Shown: positions 50,355-58,884 of the stretch, in pieces
Numbering within the stretch: position 1 is the first letter of the stretch
Layout: each line of letters starts with the position of its first letter
From: Pseudonocardia kunmingensis
Lineage (GTDB): Bacteria > Actinomycetota > Actinomycetes > Mycobacteriales > Pseudonocardiaceae
Assembly (NCBI RefSeq): GCF_006716445.1
Contig: NZ_VFPA01000005.1
Location: forward strand, 1-64,000
Length of the DNA: 64,000 nt
Direction: 5' to 3'
Translations under genes and position numbers: made by a program
Notes under the pieces: model-generated
Told to the model about the DNA's origin: nothing
Seen by the model: the letters and a program-made list of their open reading frames with translations, nothing else
Databases searched by the model: none

Positions 50355-52631
50355 TCAACGGGCGGCAGCGGCGGCGAGGTGGCGGGCGAGGTGCTCGCCG
50401 GTGAACGATCCCGGGGCCCGCACGAGTTCCCGCGGCGGACCTTCGAAGACGATCTGCCCGCCCGCGTCGCCGCCGTCCGGGCCCAGGTCGATGACCCAGT
50501 CGGCGTGCGCGATCACGTCCAGGTTGTGCTCGACGACGACCACGGAGCTGCCCCCGTCGACCAGCCGGTCCAGCAGCCCGAGCAGGTGCCCGCAGTCGGA
50601 CATGTGCAGACCCGTTGTCGGCTCGTCCAGGACGTACAGGTTGCCCTGCTCGTGCAGCCGCCCGGCCAGCTTGAGCCGCTGGCACTCGCCGCCGGACAGC
50701 GTCGAGAGCGGCTGGCCGAGCGTCAGGTAACCCAGACCGACGTCGACGACGGCCTGCAGGCGGCGCCGGACGTCGCGCGCGGTGAAGAACTCCACCGCCT
50801 CCGCCGCGGTCATGTCCAGCGCGTCCGAGATCGACCTGCCCGCGACGGTGAGCGCGAGCACGTCCTCGGTGTAGCGGCGGCCGTGGCAGTCGGTGCAGGT
50901 GGAACGCACGCCGTCCAGGTAGGCCAGGTCGGTGTAGAGCACGCCCAGGCCCTTGCAGGTGGGGCAGGCGCCCGCGGAGTTGAAGCTGAACAGCGCGGGC
51001 TTCACGCCGGTGGCTTTCGCGTAGAGCTTGCGGATCGGGTCCATCACCCCGGTCCAGGTGGCGGGCGTGGACCGGATCGAGGTCGACACCGGGCTCTGGT
51101 CGACGACGATCGCCTCCGGGTGCTGGGGCACCAGCACCTCGCGCACCAGGGTGCTCTTGCCCGACCCGGCGACGCCGGTGAGCGCGACGAGCACCCCGAG
51201 CGGCACGTCGACGTCGAACCCGCGCAGGTTGTGGGCCGTGGCGTCGGTCAGGCGCAGGTGTCCGGTGGGGGTGCGGGGCTGCTCCCGCAGCGTGATCGGG
51301 CGGTGCAGGAACTCGCCGGTGAGCGTGCCGGAGGTCGCGAGCCCGGCGACGTCGCCCTCGTAGACGACCCGGCCGCCCTCGGTGCCCGCCCGCGGGCCGA
51401 GCTCCACCACGTGGTCGGCGGCGGTGATGACGTCGGTGTCGTGCTCGACGACCAGCACCGTGTTGCCCTTGTCGCGCAGGCGGTGCAGCAGCGCGTTCAT
51501 CCGCCCGACGTCGCGCGGGTGCAGGCCGATCGTCGGCTCGTCGAACACGTACATGACGTCCACCAGCGACGAGCCGAGGTGGCGCACCATCTTGATCCGC
51601 TGCGACTCGCCGCCGGACAGCGTGGAGGTCTCCCGGTCGAGGGTGAGGTACCCCAGGCCCATGTCGATGAGCGCGCCGACCCGCTCGGTGGCCTCGTGCA
51701 CGAGCGGTGCCACCTCGGCGTCCGACAGCGTGGGCAGCAGCGCGTGCACGGAGTGCAGGTCCATCGCCGTGACCCCGGGCAGCGTGTGCCCGCCGACCCT
51801 GGCCGTGCGCGCGGCCTCGTTCAGGCGGGTGCCACCGCAGTCGGGGCAGCGCACGGACGTGGTGAAGCGGGCCACGACCTCCCGCTTGCGCTCCGAGCTG
51901 CCCGAGTCGGCGTCGGCCTGGATGAACAGGCGGTTGAACTTCGCCTCGACGCCCTCGAAGTCCATCTTCAGGGCCTTGCGGCCCGGCTCGGCGATGACCA
52001 CCTTCTCGTCCGAGCCCCACAGCAGCAGCTGCCACTCCGCGTCGGTGTAGTCCCGGAGCGGCTTGTCGTTGTCGAACTTCCCGGACTGCGCCCACACGTG
52101 CCAGTACCAGGAGTCGACGGCGAAGTCGCGGTGCAGGATCGCGCCCTCGTTCAGCGACCTGGACGTGTCGAACATCGCGGCGTGGTCGAGCTGCACCTTC
52201 CGCCCGATGCCCTTGCACCCCGGGCACATGCCCTGCGGCTCGTTGAACGAGAACGCGAAGCCGTACCCGACGTGCGGGGTGCTGCGCCGCGACCACAGCA
52301 GTCGCAGCAGCGGGTTGATGTCGGTGACGGTGCCCAGTGTGGAGCGGGCGCCGCCGCCGAGCCGCTTCTGGTCGACGACGATCGCCGTGGACAGCCCCTC
52401 GATCAGGTCGGCGTCGGGCTGGCCGAGCTTGGGCAGGAACCCGCGCACGAACGCCGAGAACGTCTCGTTGAGCTGCCGCTGGGCCTCCGCGGCGATGGTG
52501 TCGAACACCAGCGACGACTTGCCGGAGCCGGACACGCCGACGAACGCGGTGATCTGTCGCTTCGGGACCCGGACGGAGACGTCGCGCAGGTTGTTCTCAC
52601 GCGCGCCCGTGACGCTGAGGTACTCGGTCAT
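50355..52631 (-). CDS. UvrA-like ABC ATPase (short, DrrC/UvrA2 class)
   Basis: 758 residues, against ~950 for true UvrA, because the UvrB-binding region is cut down. There are two ATPase halves: Walker A GVSGSGKSSLVFDTI and GVAGSGKSTLVREVL, signatures TLSGGESQRIKMVRHL and TLSGGECQRLKLAGRL, Walker B VFDEPTIGLHPRD and VLDEPTTGLHMSD. Zinc-finger cysteines appear as CPGCKG, CPDCGG, CPTCKG and CTDCHG. This class (as DrrC) protects against DNA-binding drugs and is often near drug exporters. Here the DrrAB-like operon ends 44 bp upstream of it on the same strand, so the two may be co-expressed. Confidence 0.9.
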   Translation of the reverse strand: MTEYLSVTGARENNLRDVSVRVPKRQITAFVGVSGSGKSSLVFDTIAAEAQRQLNETFSAFVRGFLPKLGQPDADLIEGLSTAIVVDQKRLGGGARSTLGTVTDINPLLRLLWSRRSTPHVGYGFAFSFNEPQGMCPGCKGIGRKVQLDHAAMFDTSRSLNEGAILHRDFAVDSWYWHVWAQSGKFDNDKPLRDYTDAEWQLLLWGSDEKVVIAEPGRKALKMDFEGVEAKFNRLFIQADADSGSSERKREVVARFTTSVRCPDCGGTRLNEAARTARVGGHTLPGVTAMDLHSVHALLPTLSDAEVAPLVHEATERVGALIDMGLGYLTLDRETSTLSGGESQRIKMVRHLGSSLVDVMYVFDEPTIGLHPRDVGRMNALLHRLRDKGNTVLVVEHDTDVITAADHVVELGPRAGTEGGRVVYEGDVAGLATSGTLTGEFLHRPITLREQPRTPTGHLRLTDATAHNLRGFDVDVPLGVLVALTGVAGSGKSTLVREVLVPQHPEAIVVDQSPVSTSIRSTPATWTGVMDPIRKLYAKATGVKPALFSFNSAGACPTCKGLGVLYTDLAYLDGVRSTCTDCHGRRYTEDVLALTVAGRSISDALDMTAAEAVEFFTARDVRRRLQAVVDVGLGYLTLGQPLSTLSGGECQRLKLAGRLHEQGNLYVLDEPTTGLHMSDCGHLLGLLDRLVDGGSSVVVVEHNLDVIAHADWVIDLGPDGGDAGGQIVFEGPPRELVRAPGSFTGEHLARHLAAAAAR

Positions 52632-52674
52632 GCAGTCCTTCCTACGAGGGGCAGCGGACGGTTCCCGACCGGAA

Positions 52675-53124
52675 TCACGCGGGCTCGACGCGGAACACGG
52701 CGCACCGGCCGGCCACGGCCTCGAACGCCTCCGGGGTGACCGCCTCGACGACCCCGGCGTCCGCCATGATCTTCGAGCCGTCCGTCATGCGGACCGGCCA
52801 CAGCCGCAGCACCGGCAGCGCGGCCTGCGGGTCGAGCTCGACGAGCCGCACCCGCTCGCTGCGCCTGCCGGTGGCCAGCGTCGCGATGCCGTCGGCCGCC
52901 CGGACGTTGCGGGCCCAGTCGGCGCCCGGGAAGCCCTCGAGCAGGTAGCGGTTCCCCTCGTGCTCCAGCACCGAGAGCGGGGTGCTGCGCGGCTTGCCGC
53001 TCTTGCGGCCGGGCACGGTGAGCACCGGCAGCTCCTTCATGCCGATGCCGAGGCGCCGCAGCCCGAGGAAGACCTTGTTCATCGGCTTGAGCCAGCGGGG
53101 CGGGGTGTACGGGGACGCGGTCAT
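52675..53124 (-). CDS. Deazaflavin (F420H2)-dependent nitroreductase family protein
   Basis: 149 residues from MTASPYTPPRWLKPMNKVF. The fold is that of Ddn/FDOR-A proteins: LPVLTVPGRKSGKPRSTPLS (the conserved G-R-K/R-S-G phosphate/F420 loop), EHEGNRYLLEGFPGADWARN and VRAADGIATLATGRRSERVR. They use F420H2 to reduce quinones and nitro compounds. The ATG overlaps the stop of the ABC permease by four bases, so it is the last gene of the PadR-DrrA-DrrB operon. With fgd in the window, F420H2 is available. A role in reducing the exported drug or guarding against its redox cycling is inference. Confidence 0.87.
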   Translation of the reverse strand: MTASPYTPPRWLKPMNKVFLGLRRLGIGMKELPVLTVPGRKSGKPRSTPLSVLEHEGNRYLLEGFPGADWARNVRAADGIATLATGRRSERVRLVELDPQAALPVLRLWPVRMTDGSKIMADAGVVEAVTPEAFEAVAGRCAVFRVEPA

Positions 53125-53930
53125 CGGCTCATCTCCTGGAATCGACGGACGGACAGCGGCGCGAAGACCGCGATGATCACAACTGGCCAGACGACGGCCA
53201 TCAGGACGGGGTGCTGCGCCACCCAGGAGTCGCCACCCCAGCCCGGGTTGCCGAACAGCCCCCGCGCGGCGGCCGCGGTGGACGAGAGCGGGTTCCACTC
53301 CGCGATCGTGCCGACGACCGTCGGCATCGCGCCCGGGGCGAGGAAGACCCCGGACAGGAACGCGACCGGGAACTCCAGCGCCTGGGCCGCGGTGACGGCG
53401 CCGGTGCCGCGGGCGAGCAGGCCGAGGTAGATGCCCACCCACAGCAACGCGAACCGCAGCAGCAGGAGCAGCCCGACGGCGGCGAGCGCCGCGGGGAGGC
53501 CACCGGTGATCCGCCAGCCCACCGCCAGCCCGACGAGCACGAGCGCGGCCAGGCCGATCGTCGAGATCGCGAGGTCGGCCGCGGCCCGCCCGACCAGCAC
53601 GGCGGACGACGACATCGGCATCGAGCGGAACCGGTCGGTGATCCCGCGCTGGGCGTCGGTGACGACCGCGACCATCGTGCTGGCGAGCCCGGACAGCATC
53701 GTCATGGTCAGCATCCCCGGGAGCAGCAGCTGCCGGTAGTCGCCGCCGGGCACGCGCAGCATGCCGCCCAGCAGGTACACGAAGATCAGCAGGATGAGGA
53801 TCGGGAACCCGATGCTCTCCGCGAGCTGGACGGGCTGGTGGCGCAGGTGCGCCAGGTAGCGGCGGGTGAGCGTGGCGGCGTCGGCGACGGCCCAGCCGAT
53901 CCGCGAACCGGGCGCGGGGAGCACGGTCAT
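53121..53930 (-). CDS. ABC-2 type permease (DrrB-like)
   Basis: 269 residues with six membrane helices (for example FPILILLIFVYLLGGML, IGLAALVLVGLAVGWRI, VLMAVVWPVVIIAVFAPLSV). SMPMSSSAVLVGRAAADLAI and GAVTAAQALEFPVAFLSGVF are in the positions of the ABC-2 family core. It forms the membrane channel for the DrrA-like ATPase encoded upstream, whose stop codon it overlaps. Exported substrate unknown, with hydrophobic drugs likely by family. Confidence 0.9.
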   Translation of the reverse strand: MTVLPAPGSRIGWAVADAATLTRRYLAHLRHQPVQLAESIGFPILILLIFVYLLGGMLRVPGGDYRQLLLPGMLTMTMLSGLASTMVAVVTDAQRGITDRFRSMPMSSSAVLVGRAAADLAISTIGLAALVLVGLAVGWRITGGLPAALAAVGLLLLLRFALLWVGIYLGLLARGTGAVTAAQALEFPVAFLSGVFLAPGAMPTVVGTIAEWNPLSSTAAAARGLFGNPGWGGDSWVAQHPVLMAVVWPVVIIAVFAPLSVRRFQEMSR

Positions 53931-54910
53931 GCCGGCACCTCCACGTCCGTGAGCTGCAGGAACACCTCGTCCAGGGTGGGGCGGCGCACGCTGAGGTCCT
54001 CCGCGTCGATGCCGTCGTGCTGCAGCCCGTGCACCACCGCGGCGAGCGCCTCCATCCGGTGCCGCACGGGGGCGGCGACCCGTTGGGTGGCCGCGTCCAC
54101 CTCGGCGGCGGTGCCGGCCACCCGCTCCACGAGCGCGGCGGCCCGCGGCAGGTCCGCGGCGTGCCGGACGACCAGGTCGATCCGGTCGCCGCCGATGCGG
54201 GTGCGCAGCTCGTCCGGGGTGCCCTCGGCGATCACGTGCCCGCCCCCGCGCCCGGGCGCGCCGCCGCGGCTCCGCACGGCCAGCACCGAGATCCGGGCGG
54301 CGAGCTGGTCGGCCTCGTCCAGGTACTGGGTGGTGAGCAGCACCGTGGTGCCGCCGGCGACGAGCGTGCGCACGGCGTGCCAGACCTCCGCACGGCTGCG
54401 CGGGTCCAGCCCCGTGGTCGGCTCGTCGAGGAAGAGCACCGCGGGCGCGAGGATCATGCTCACCGCCAGGTCGAGGCGCCGCCGCATCCCGCCGGAGTAC
54501 TTCCCGACCGGCCGCCGGCCGGTGTCGGTGAGGTCGAACTGGGCGAGCAGCTCGTCGGCGCGCCGCCGGGCGTCGGACGGCGACAGGTGGAACAGCCGGC
54601 CGAACATCACCAGGTTGCGGCGGCCGTCGAGGATCTCGTCGACCGCGGCGTACTGGCCGACGAGCCCGATCCGCCGGCGCACCTCGGCCGCCTGCGTGGC
54701 GACGTCGAACCCGTCGATGGCTGCGCGCCCGCCGTCAGCGCGCAGCAGGGTGGCGAGGATGCGGACGGCGGTGGTCTTGCCCGCCCCGTTGGGACCGAGC
54801 AGGCCGTGCACCGTGCCAGGCGGCACGGACAGGTCGAACCCGTCGAGCGCGAGCTCGGCGGATCCGGGGTAGCGCTTGCGGAGCGACTCGGCGCTCACCG
54901 CGGCGGCCAT
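53927..54910 (-). CDS. ABC transporter ATPase (DrrA-like drug exporter)
   Basis: 327 residues from MAAAVSAESLRKRYPGSAEL, GGGAGG five bases upstream. Walker A GLLGPNGAGKTTAVRIL, Q-loop IGLVGQYAAVDEILDG, signature GKYSGGMRRRLDLAVSM, Walker B VLFLDEPTTGLDPRSR, H-loop LLTTQYLDEADQLA. The C-terminal ~90 residues (GTPDELRTRIGGDRIDLVVR to RRPTLDEVFLQLTDVE) are the DrrA-type assembly domain. Energises the adjacent permease. Two copies of the PadR-operator-like CAAACTTGA lie upstream. Confidence 0.92.
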   Translation of the reverse strand: MAAAVSAESLRKRYPGSAELALDGFDLSVPPGTVHGLLGPNGAGKTTAVRILATLLRADGGRAAIDGFDVATQAAEVRRRIGLVGQYAAVDEILDGRRNLVMFGRLFHLSPSDARRRADELLAQFDLTDTGRRPVGKYSGGMRRRLDLAVSMILAPAVLFLDEPTTGLDPRSRAEVWHAVRTLVAGGTTVLLTTQYLDEADQLAARISVLAVRSRGGAPGRGGGHVIAEGTPDELRTRIGGDRIDLVVRHAADLPRAAALVERVAGTAAEVDAATQRVAAPVRHRMEALAAVVHGLQHDGIDAEDLSVRRPTLDEVFLQLTDVEVPA

Positions 54911-54924
54911 GTTCCTCCCGGTAC

Positions 54925-54985
54925 TCAAGTTTGAACCCTGGGTCGGCGAGTGTGCCCGACGACCGGCGGGGTATGCAAACTTGAA
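54925..54985. promoter_or_regulatory. Inverted CAAACTTGA sites upstream of the drrA-like gene
   Basis: TCAAGTTTGAA at 54925-54935 and CAAACTTGAA at 54976-54985 are the same word on opposite strands, about 50 bp apart, between the PadR stop and the DrrA start. This supports repression by the adjacent PadR protein. The first copy is close enough to the start to overlap the promoter. Confidence 0.55.
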
Positions 54986-55006
54986 TCGTCGGAGAGCGGG
55001 CGAGCG

Positions 55007-55609
55007 TTACTCGTCCCGCGGCGGGTAGGGCGGGAACCTCAGCGCGTGCCAGCTCCCCGGCCGGCCCGGGGACCCCGGATCGCCCGCCATGGGGTAGGCG
55101 CCGGCCTCGAGCCGCTCGATGAGCCCCCGCGTCCACTCGGCGCTGCCGGCGGCGTTGTGCTCCCACAGGCCGAACAGCTCCTGGACGTGCGGCGGGTCGA
55201 CCAACGCCTCGACCTGCGCGTGCGCCTTGTCCCTGGCCGCCTCCAACGCCTCGAGGCGCTTGCGCAGCAGGGCGACCGCCTCCGCGCGGGGGAGCGAGGG
55301 CAGCATCGCGAGCGCCGCGCCCAGGAAGTCGGGACGCGGCTGCGGGCGACGCAGCGCGTCGCGCAGGAGCTTCAGGTACTCGGCCTCACCGCGCTCGGTG
55401 AGCTCGTACTCGGTGCGGCCGGGGACGTCGTTGTGATCGAGCAGGAACCCGCCGTCGGTGAGGGAGCGCAGCGCGTGGTAGATCGAGCCCCACTTGACGT
55501 TGGCCCACTCGTCGGCGCCCCACGAGAGCAGGTCGTTGCCGATCCGGTAGCCGTGGGCACGCCCGTACCCGCGGACGATCCCGAGCACGAGCAGGCGCGT
55601 CGCCGACAC
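55007..55609 (-). CDS. PadR-family regulator of the DrrAB-type exporter
   Basis: 200 residues. The winged helix is LLVLGIVRGYGRAHGYRIGN, KWGSIYHALRSLTDGGFLLD and VPGRTEYELTERGEAEY. The C-terminal helices (AEAVALLRKRLEALEAARDK) form the dimer. The gene is first in the operon with the two ABC genes and the nitroreductase. PadR/LadR repressors are usually released by the exported drug. The sites at 54925-54985 fall after this gene, so an internal promoter for drrA is likely in addition to the operon promoter. Confidence 0.88.
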   Translation of the reverse strand: MSATRLLVLGIVRGYGRAHGYRIGNDLLSWGADEWANVKWGSIYHALRSLTDGGFLLDHNDVPGRTEYELTERGEAEYLKLLRDALRRPQPRPDFLGAALAMLPSLPRAEAVALLRKRLEALEAARDKAHAQVEALVDPPHVQELFGLWEHNAAGSAEWTRGLIERLEAGAYPMAGDPGSPGRPGSWHALRFPPYPPRDE

Positions 55610-55764
55610 GACGCCACCCTAGGCCACCCGCTTGGTTGTACCGCGCAAGTTGTCCGGCAACGCCTCGCCGCGTCACACGTCTTCCTGCGGGTGTACCCGC
55701 CATTCGTCGCGATGGAGGGCACCGGCTGCGCCGCGACGCCGCCCGGCTCTCACCCCGTGACCGC

Positions 55765-55770
55765 TATGGT
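55765..55770 (+). promoter_or_regulatory. -10 element for a leaderless hydrolase message
   Basis: TATGGT ends six bases before the GTG at 55777, with no ribosome site between, so the message probably starts at the GTG. Confidence 0.6.
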
Positions 55771-55776
55771 CGGCCG

Positions 55777-56604
55777 GTGGTGATCACCCGGGACGTGCCG
55801 CTGCCGGACGGGCGCGTCCTGCGCGCCCATGACACCGGCGGTTCCGGACCGGCCCTCGTCTGGCACCACGGCACGCCCCAGACCGGTTCGCTCTACGAGC
55901 CGCTGCTCGGCCTGGCCGCGGCGCGCGGAGTGCGCTTGGTCTCGTGCGCCCGGCCCGGGTACGGCGGCTCCACCCCGCGACCAGGGCGGAGCATCGCCTC
56001 GGCCGCGGCCGACGTCGCGCACGCCGCCGACGCGCTCGGCCTCGATCGGTTCGCGGTGCTCGGGTCGTCGAGCGGCGGCTCGCACGCCCTGGCCTGCGCC
56101 GCGGTGGCGCCGGCCCGGGTGACGGCCGTGGCGTGCTTCGCGGCCGTCGCGCCGTACTCCGGCCGGGACGAGTGGTTCGCCGGCATGATCTCCGACGGCG
56201 CCCTCCGGGCCGCCCTCGTCGGGCGGGGAGCGCGTGCGCGCCACGCCGAGCAGGACGAGTTCGACCCGGCCGTCTTCACCGAGGCCGACCTCGCCGCGCT
56301 CGACGGGGAGTGGGCCGGGATGGGTGCGGACGCCGGCGCGGCCGGGAGCGCAGGCGCCGACGGGGAGATCGACGACGACGTCGCCCTGGTCGGCCCGTGG
56401 GGGTGCGAGCTCACCGCGGTGACCGCGCCCGTGCTGCTGGTGCACGGCGGGCAGGACCGGGTGATCCCGCCCGCCCACGCCGGCCTGCTCGCCGCGGCGG
56501 TGCCGGGCGCCGAGCGGTGGGACCGCCCGCACGACGGGCACATCACGGTGCTCGCCGCCTGCGCGCAGGCCCTGGACTGGGTGCTGACCGCAACCGACCG
56601 GTGA
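55777..56604 (+). CDS. Alpha/beta hydrolase
   Basis: 275 residues. VVITRDVPLPDGRVLRAHDT and LVWHHGTPQTGSLYEPLLGL (oxyanion strand), nucleophile elbow VLGSSSGGSHALACAA (Ser of GSSSGG), acid VLLVHGGQDRVIPPAH (Asp) and His in RPHDGHITVLAA make a complete triad. Substrate not evident. The GTG at 55777 is fixed by the leaderless -10, and earlier in-frame starts would lie in the divergent promoter region. It may have been controlled by the AraC gene downstream, now broken. Confidence 0.87.
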   Translation: MVITRDVPLPDGRVLRAHDTGGSGPALVWHHGTPQTGSLYEPLLGLAAARGVRLVSCARPGYGGSTPRPGRSIASAAADVAHAADALGLDRFAVLGSSSGGSHALACAAVAPARVTAVACFAAVAPYSGRDEWFAGMISDGALRAALVGRGARARHAEQDEFDPAVFTEADLAALDGEWAGMGADAGAAGSAGADGEIDDDVALVGPWGCELTAVTAPVLLVHGGQDRVIPPAHAGLLAAAVPGAERWDRPHDGHITVLAACAQALDWVLTATDR

Positions 56605-56639
56605 CCGGCCACCACGTCGCAGGAGGCGTCAGGTGTGCA

Positions 56640-56955
56640 GCGTGGCGCCTTCTGGCCTCGTCGTGCCCCGTGCCGAACAGCTCCTCGGTGAACACGGCGG
56701 CCGGCAGCCCGCGCCGCACGGCCCGCTCGTGGGCGGCGGCCAGCCAGGTCCTCGCCGGCGCGGGAGCCGACCTCGAGGCGGAGAGCAGGCTCGCACTGAT
56801 CGGCGACCGCATCCGCGCCCACCTGCACGCGCCCGCCGCCCCGCCCGCACCCGACGGGCTCGCCGCCGAGCTGCGCGACCTCCTCGACCAGGCGCACCTG
56901 CACCGGCACTTCACCCGGCTCGTCGGGACCACACCCGGCCGGTTCGGCGGGTCGT
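56640..56955 (+). pseudogene. AraC-family regulator remnant with an internal deletion
   Basis: AGADLEAESRLALIGDRIRA and LHAPAAPPAPDGLAAELRDL match the linker before the AraC DNA-binding domain. It then jumps within RDLLDQAHLHRHFTRLVGTT to the very end of the second helix-turn-helix (family: ...DQxHLxRHFRRxxGxTPGRF). The ~55 residues that hold the first recognition helix are gone, joined in frame. Upstream of ~56700 the sequence is degraded with no start. It cannot bind DNA as a normal AraC protein. Confidence 0.65.
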
Positions 56956-56985
56956 CTCCCGGGGTGTGGTCCCGCTTCGGAGCGG

Positions 56986-57756
56986 TCAGCCCACCCGCAG
57001 CTCGGCGGGATCGAACGGCGTGCCCCGCTTGACCACCATGTGCTCGAGCCCGTCGACGCCGGCCTGCACGCACTCGGCGGCCTCCTCGAAGGTGGAGACG
57101 TGGGCGAAGACGCGCCGTCCGAGCAGGCGGGCCTCCTCGACCAGGGCGTCCAGCACCTCACGCCCCAGCCTCGGCCCACCCCCCGGGATGGAGCTGTAGA
57201 CCACCTTGACGAGATCGATCCCGTGCTGCTCGCACTGCAGGCGCAGGCGCCGGCGTGCCTCGACGGGGTGGCCGACCTCGATCGCCAGGTCGCCGACGCG
57301 CACGGCCGGGTTGCGCAGGACGGTGCCCACCGGATGACCACCGGGAGCGGTGAACAGGCTGCCGGCGGCGAAGACGCGTGGTCCGACGAGGGCGCCGTCC
57401 TGCTCGGCCGCGCGCGCCGCCACGGTGGTGGTCGGGTCGTCGCCGATGCTCACCACCGAGGTGACGCCTGCGGCCAGGTAGGCACGCCAGTTGAGCAGCA
57501 GCTGCTCCTCGCGGAACTCCTCGGGCCAGAGCATTCCCCCGGCGCTGAACCGGTGGTGCATGTGCGTGTCCCAGAGACCGGGGAGCACCCACCGACCCCG
57601 CCCCTCGACCACGGCGGCGCCGGCGACCGGAGGAGTGGCCGCGCTCCCCACCGAGACGATCACGCCGTCCTCGACGACGACCCGCGATCGCGGAACCGGG
57701 GCACCGCCCGTGCCGTCGACGAGGATGACGTCGTCGAGCACCCACGCCGCGGCCAT
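56986..57756 (-). CDS. Amidohydrolase, C-terminally truncated
   Basis: 256 residues against ~400 normally. The N-terminal sandwich (VLDDVILVDGTGGAPVPRSR), the metal motif GLWDTHMHHRF (His-x-His), the metal-bridging Lys candidate in DLVKVVYSSIPGG and two further His, in VFAHVSTFEEA and GLEHMVVKRG, are present. The last strands with the catalytic Asp and the C-terminal domain are missing, and the frame stops at 56986, about 30 bp from the end of the AraC remnant. Both were probably cut by one deletion. Activity is unlikely. The ATG at 57756 has GAGAGGAG upstream. Confidence 0.75.
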   Translation of the reverse strand: MAAAWVLDDVILVDGTGGAPVPRSRVVVEDGVIVSVGSAATPPVAGAAVVEGRGRWVLPGLWDTHMHHRFSAGGMLWPEEFREEQLLLNWRAYLAAGVTSVVSIGDDPTTTVAARAAEQDGALVGPRVFAAGSLFTAPGGHPVGTVLRNPAVRVGDLAIEVGHPVEARRRLRLQCEQHGIDLVKVVYSSIPGGGPRLGREVLDALVEEARLLGRRVFAHVSTFEEAAECVQAGVDGLEHMVVKRGTPFDPAELRVG

Positions 57757-57787
57757 GACCAGGCTCCTCTCGCCGCGCGGGCCGCGC

Positions 57788-58795
57788 TCACCCGCGGATC
57801 GGCTCGCCCTCCCGGTCCAGCCGCAGCGGCAGGTCCCACATCGGGAACAGCGTCTCGACGTCGAGGAACGAGGTGTAGCCCGCGATCCGGCCGTCGCGGA
57901 TGGCCAGGACCTGCACCGCCCAGGCGTGGTAGCCGTCGCCCTCGGGGTTGGGCCGCCACTGGGCGAAGCCCGGCATCCCGTTGGCCGTGAGCGGCTGCAG
58001 CTTCGACCCCCTGCACGGAGCGCCCGGCCCCACCCACCACTTCTGGATGTCCTCCACGCCCTGCAGCCACAGGTCGAACGGCGGCATGTTGAGGATGGCG
58101 TCCTCGTGCAGCAGCGCGACCAGCGCGCCGACGTCGTAGCGCTCGAACGCCTCCGCGTAGCGGGTGAGCAGCTCCTGGTGGTCGGCGTCGAGGTCGCCGC
58201 CCAGCGCCGCGCCGTTGGCGGGCTGGACCTGCTCCTGCTCGGCGAGCGTGGCCCGCGCGCGCTGCAGCGCGCTGTTGACCGACGCGACCGTGGTGCCCAG
58301 CAGCTCCGCGACCTCGGAGGCCTTCCACTGCAGCACCTCGCGCAGGATCAGCACCGCGCGCTGGCGGGCCGGCAGGTGCTGCAGGGCGGCCACGAACGCC
58401 AGGCGCACCGACTCGCGCGCCACCGCCAGCTCCGCGGGATCGGCCACCGTGGGCAGGACCCGGGCGTCGGGGATCGGCTCCAACCAGGACACCTCCGGCC
58501 GTGGCGCCGGCGCCGGCGCGTCGGCGGACCCGGCCGTGCCGAAGTCCATCGGCGTGGCCCGGCGCTTGCGGCTGTCCAGCATCGTGAGGCAGACGTTGGT
58601 GGCGATCTTGTACAGCCAGGACCGGACCGAGGAGCGCCCCTCGAACTTGTCGTACGAGCGCCACGCCCGGACCATCGTGTCCTGCACGGCGTCCTCGGCG
58701 TCGGCCGACGAGCCGAGCATGCGGTAGCAGTAGCCGGTGAGCTCGGCCCGGTGCTGTTCCCAGGTGTCGGACGGGGCGTCAGCGGTGACGGTCAT
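57788..58795 (-). CDS. sigG: ECF sigma factor of the SigG type with C-terminal SnoaL-like domain
   Basis: 335 residues from MTVTADAPSDTWEQHR. The sigma-2 region is ELTGYCYRMLGSSADAEDAV and VRSWLYKIATNVCLTML. The sigma-4 region is LPARQRAVLILREVLQWKAS, EVAELLGTTVASVNSALQRA. A SnoaL-like domain follows (ELLTRYAEAFERYDVGALVA, EDAILNMPPFDLWLQG, LAIRDGRIAGYTSFLDVETL). The order matches mycobacterial SigG, where the extra domain is thought to take the place of an anti-sigma factor. No anti-sigma gene lies adjacent. A -10-like TACGCT (58854-58859, reverse strand) and a 20-bp palindrome lie upstream. Confidence 0.88.
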   Translation of the reverse strand: MTVTADAPSDTWEQHRAELTGYCYRMLGSSADAEDAVQDTMVRAWRSYDKFEGRSSVRSWLYKIATNVCLTMLDSRKRRATPMDFGTAGSADAPAPAPRPEVSWLEPIPDARVLPTVADPAELAVARESVRLAFVAALQHLPARQRAVLILREVLQWKASEVAELLGTTVASVNSALQRARATLAEQEQVQPANGAALGGDLDADHQELLTRYAEAFERYDVGALVALLHEDAILNMPPFDLWLQGVEDIQKWWVGPGAPCRGSKLQPLTANGMPGFAQWRPNPEGDGYHAWAVQVLAIRDGRIAGYTSFLDVETLFPMWDLPLRLDREGEPIRG

Positions 58796-58884
58796 CGGGG
58801 GTTCCCCTCTCGTGGAGCTGCCCGCGGCGCCGTGCCCAGCGCACGCTGGAGCGAGCGTAGAACCGGGCACCGACAAAACCGAGA

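Noticed and set aside
50355..52631. Canonical excision-repair UvrA
   Set aside because: At 758 residues it lacks the length of UvrA and fits the short DrrC/UvrA2 class. No uvrB or uvrC is nearby.
50001..52739. 912-codon forward frame opposite the UvrA-like gene
   Set aside because: Antisense shadow. The reverse frame carries complete Walker and zinc motifs.
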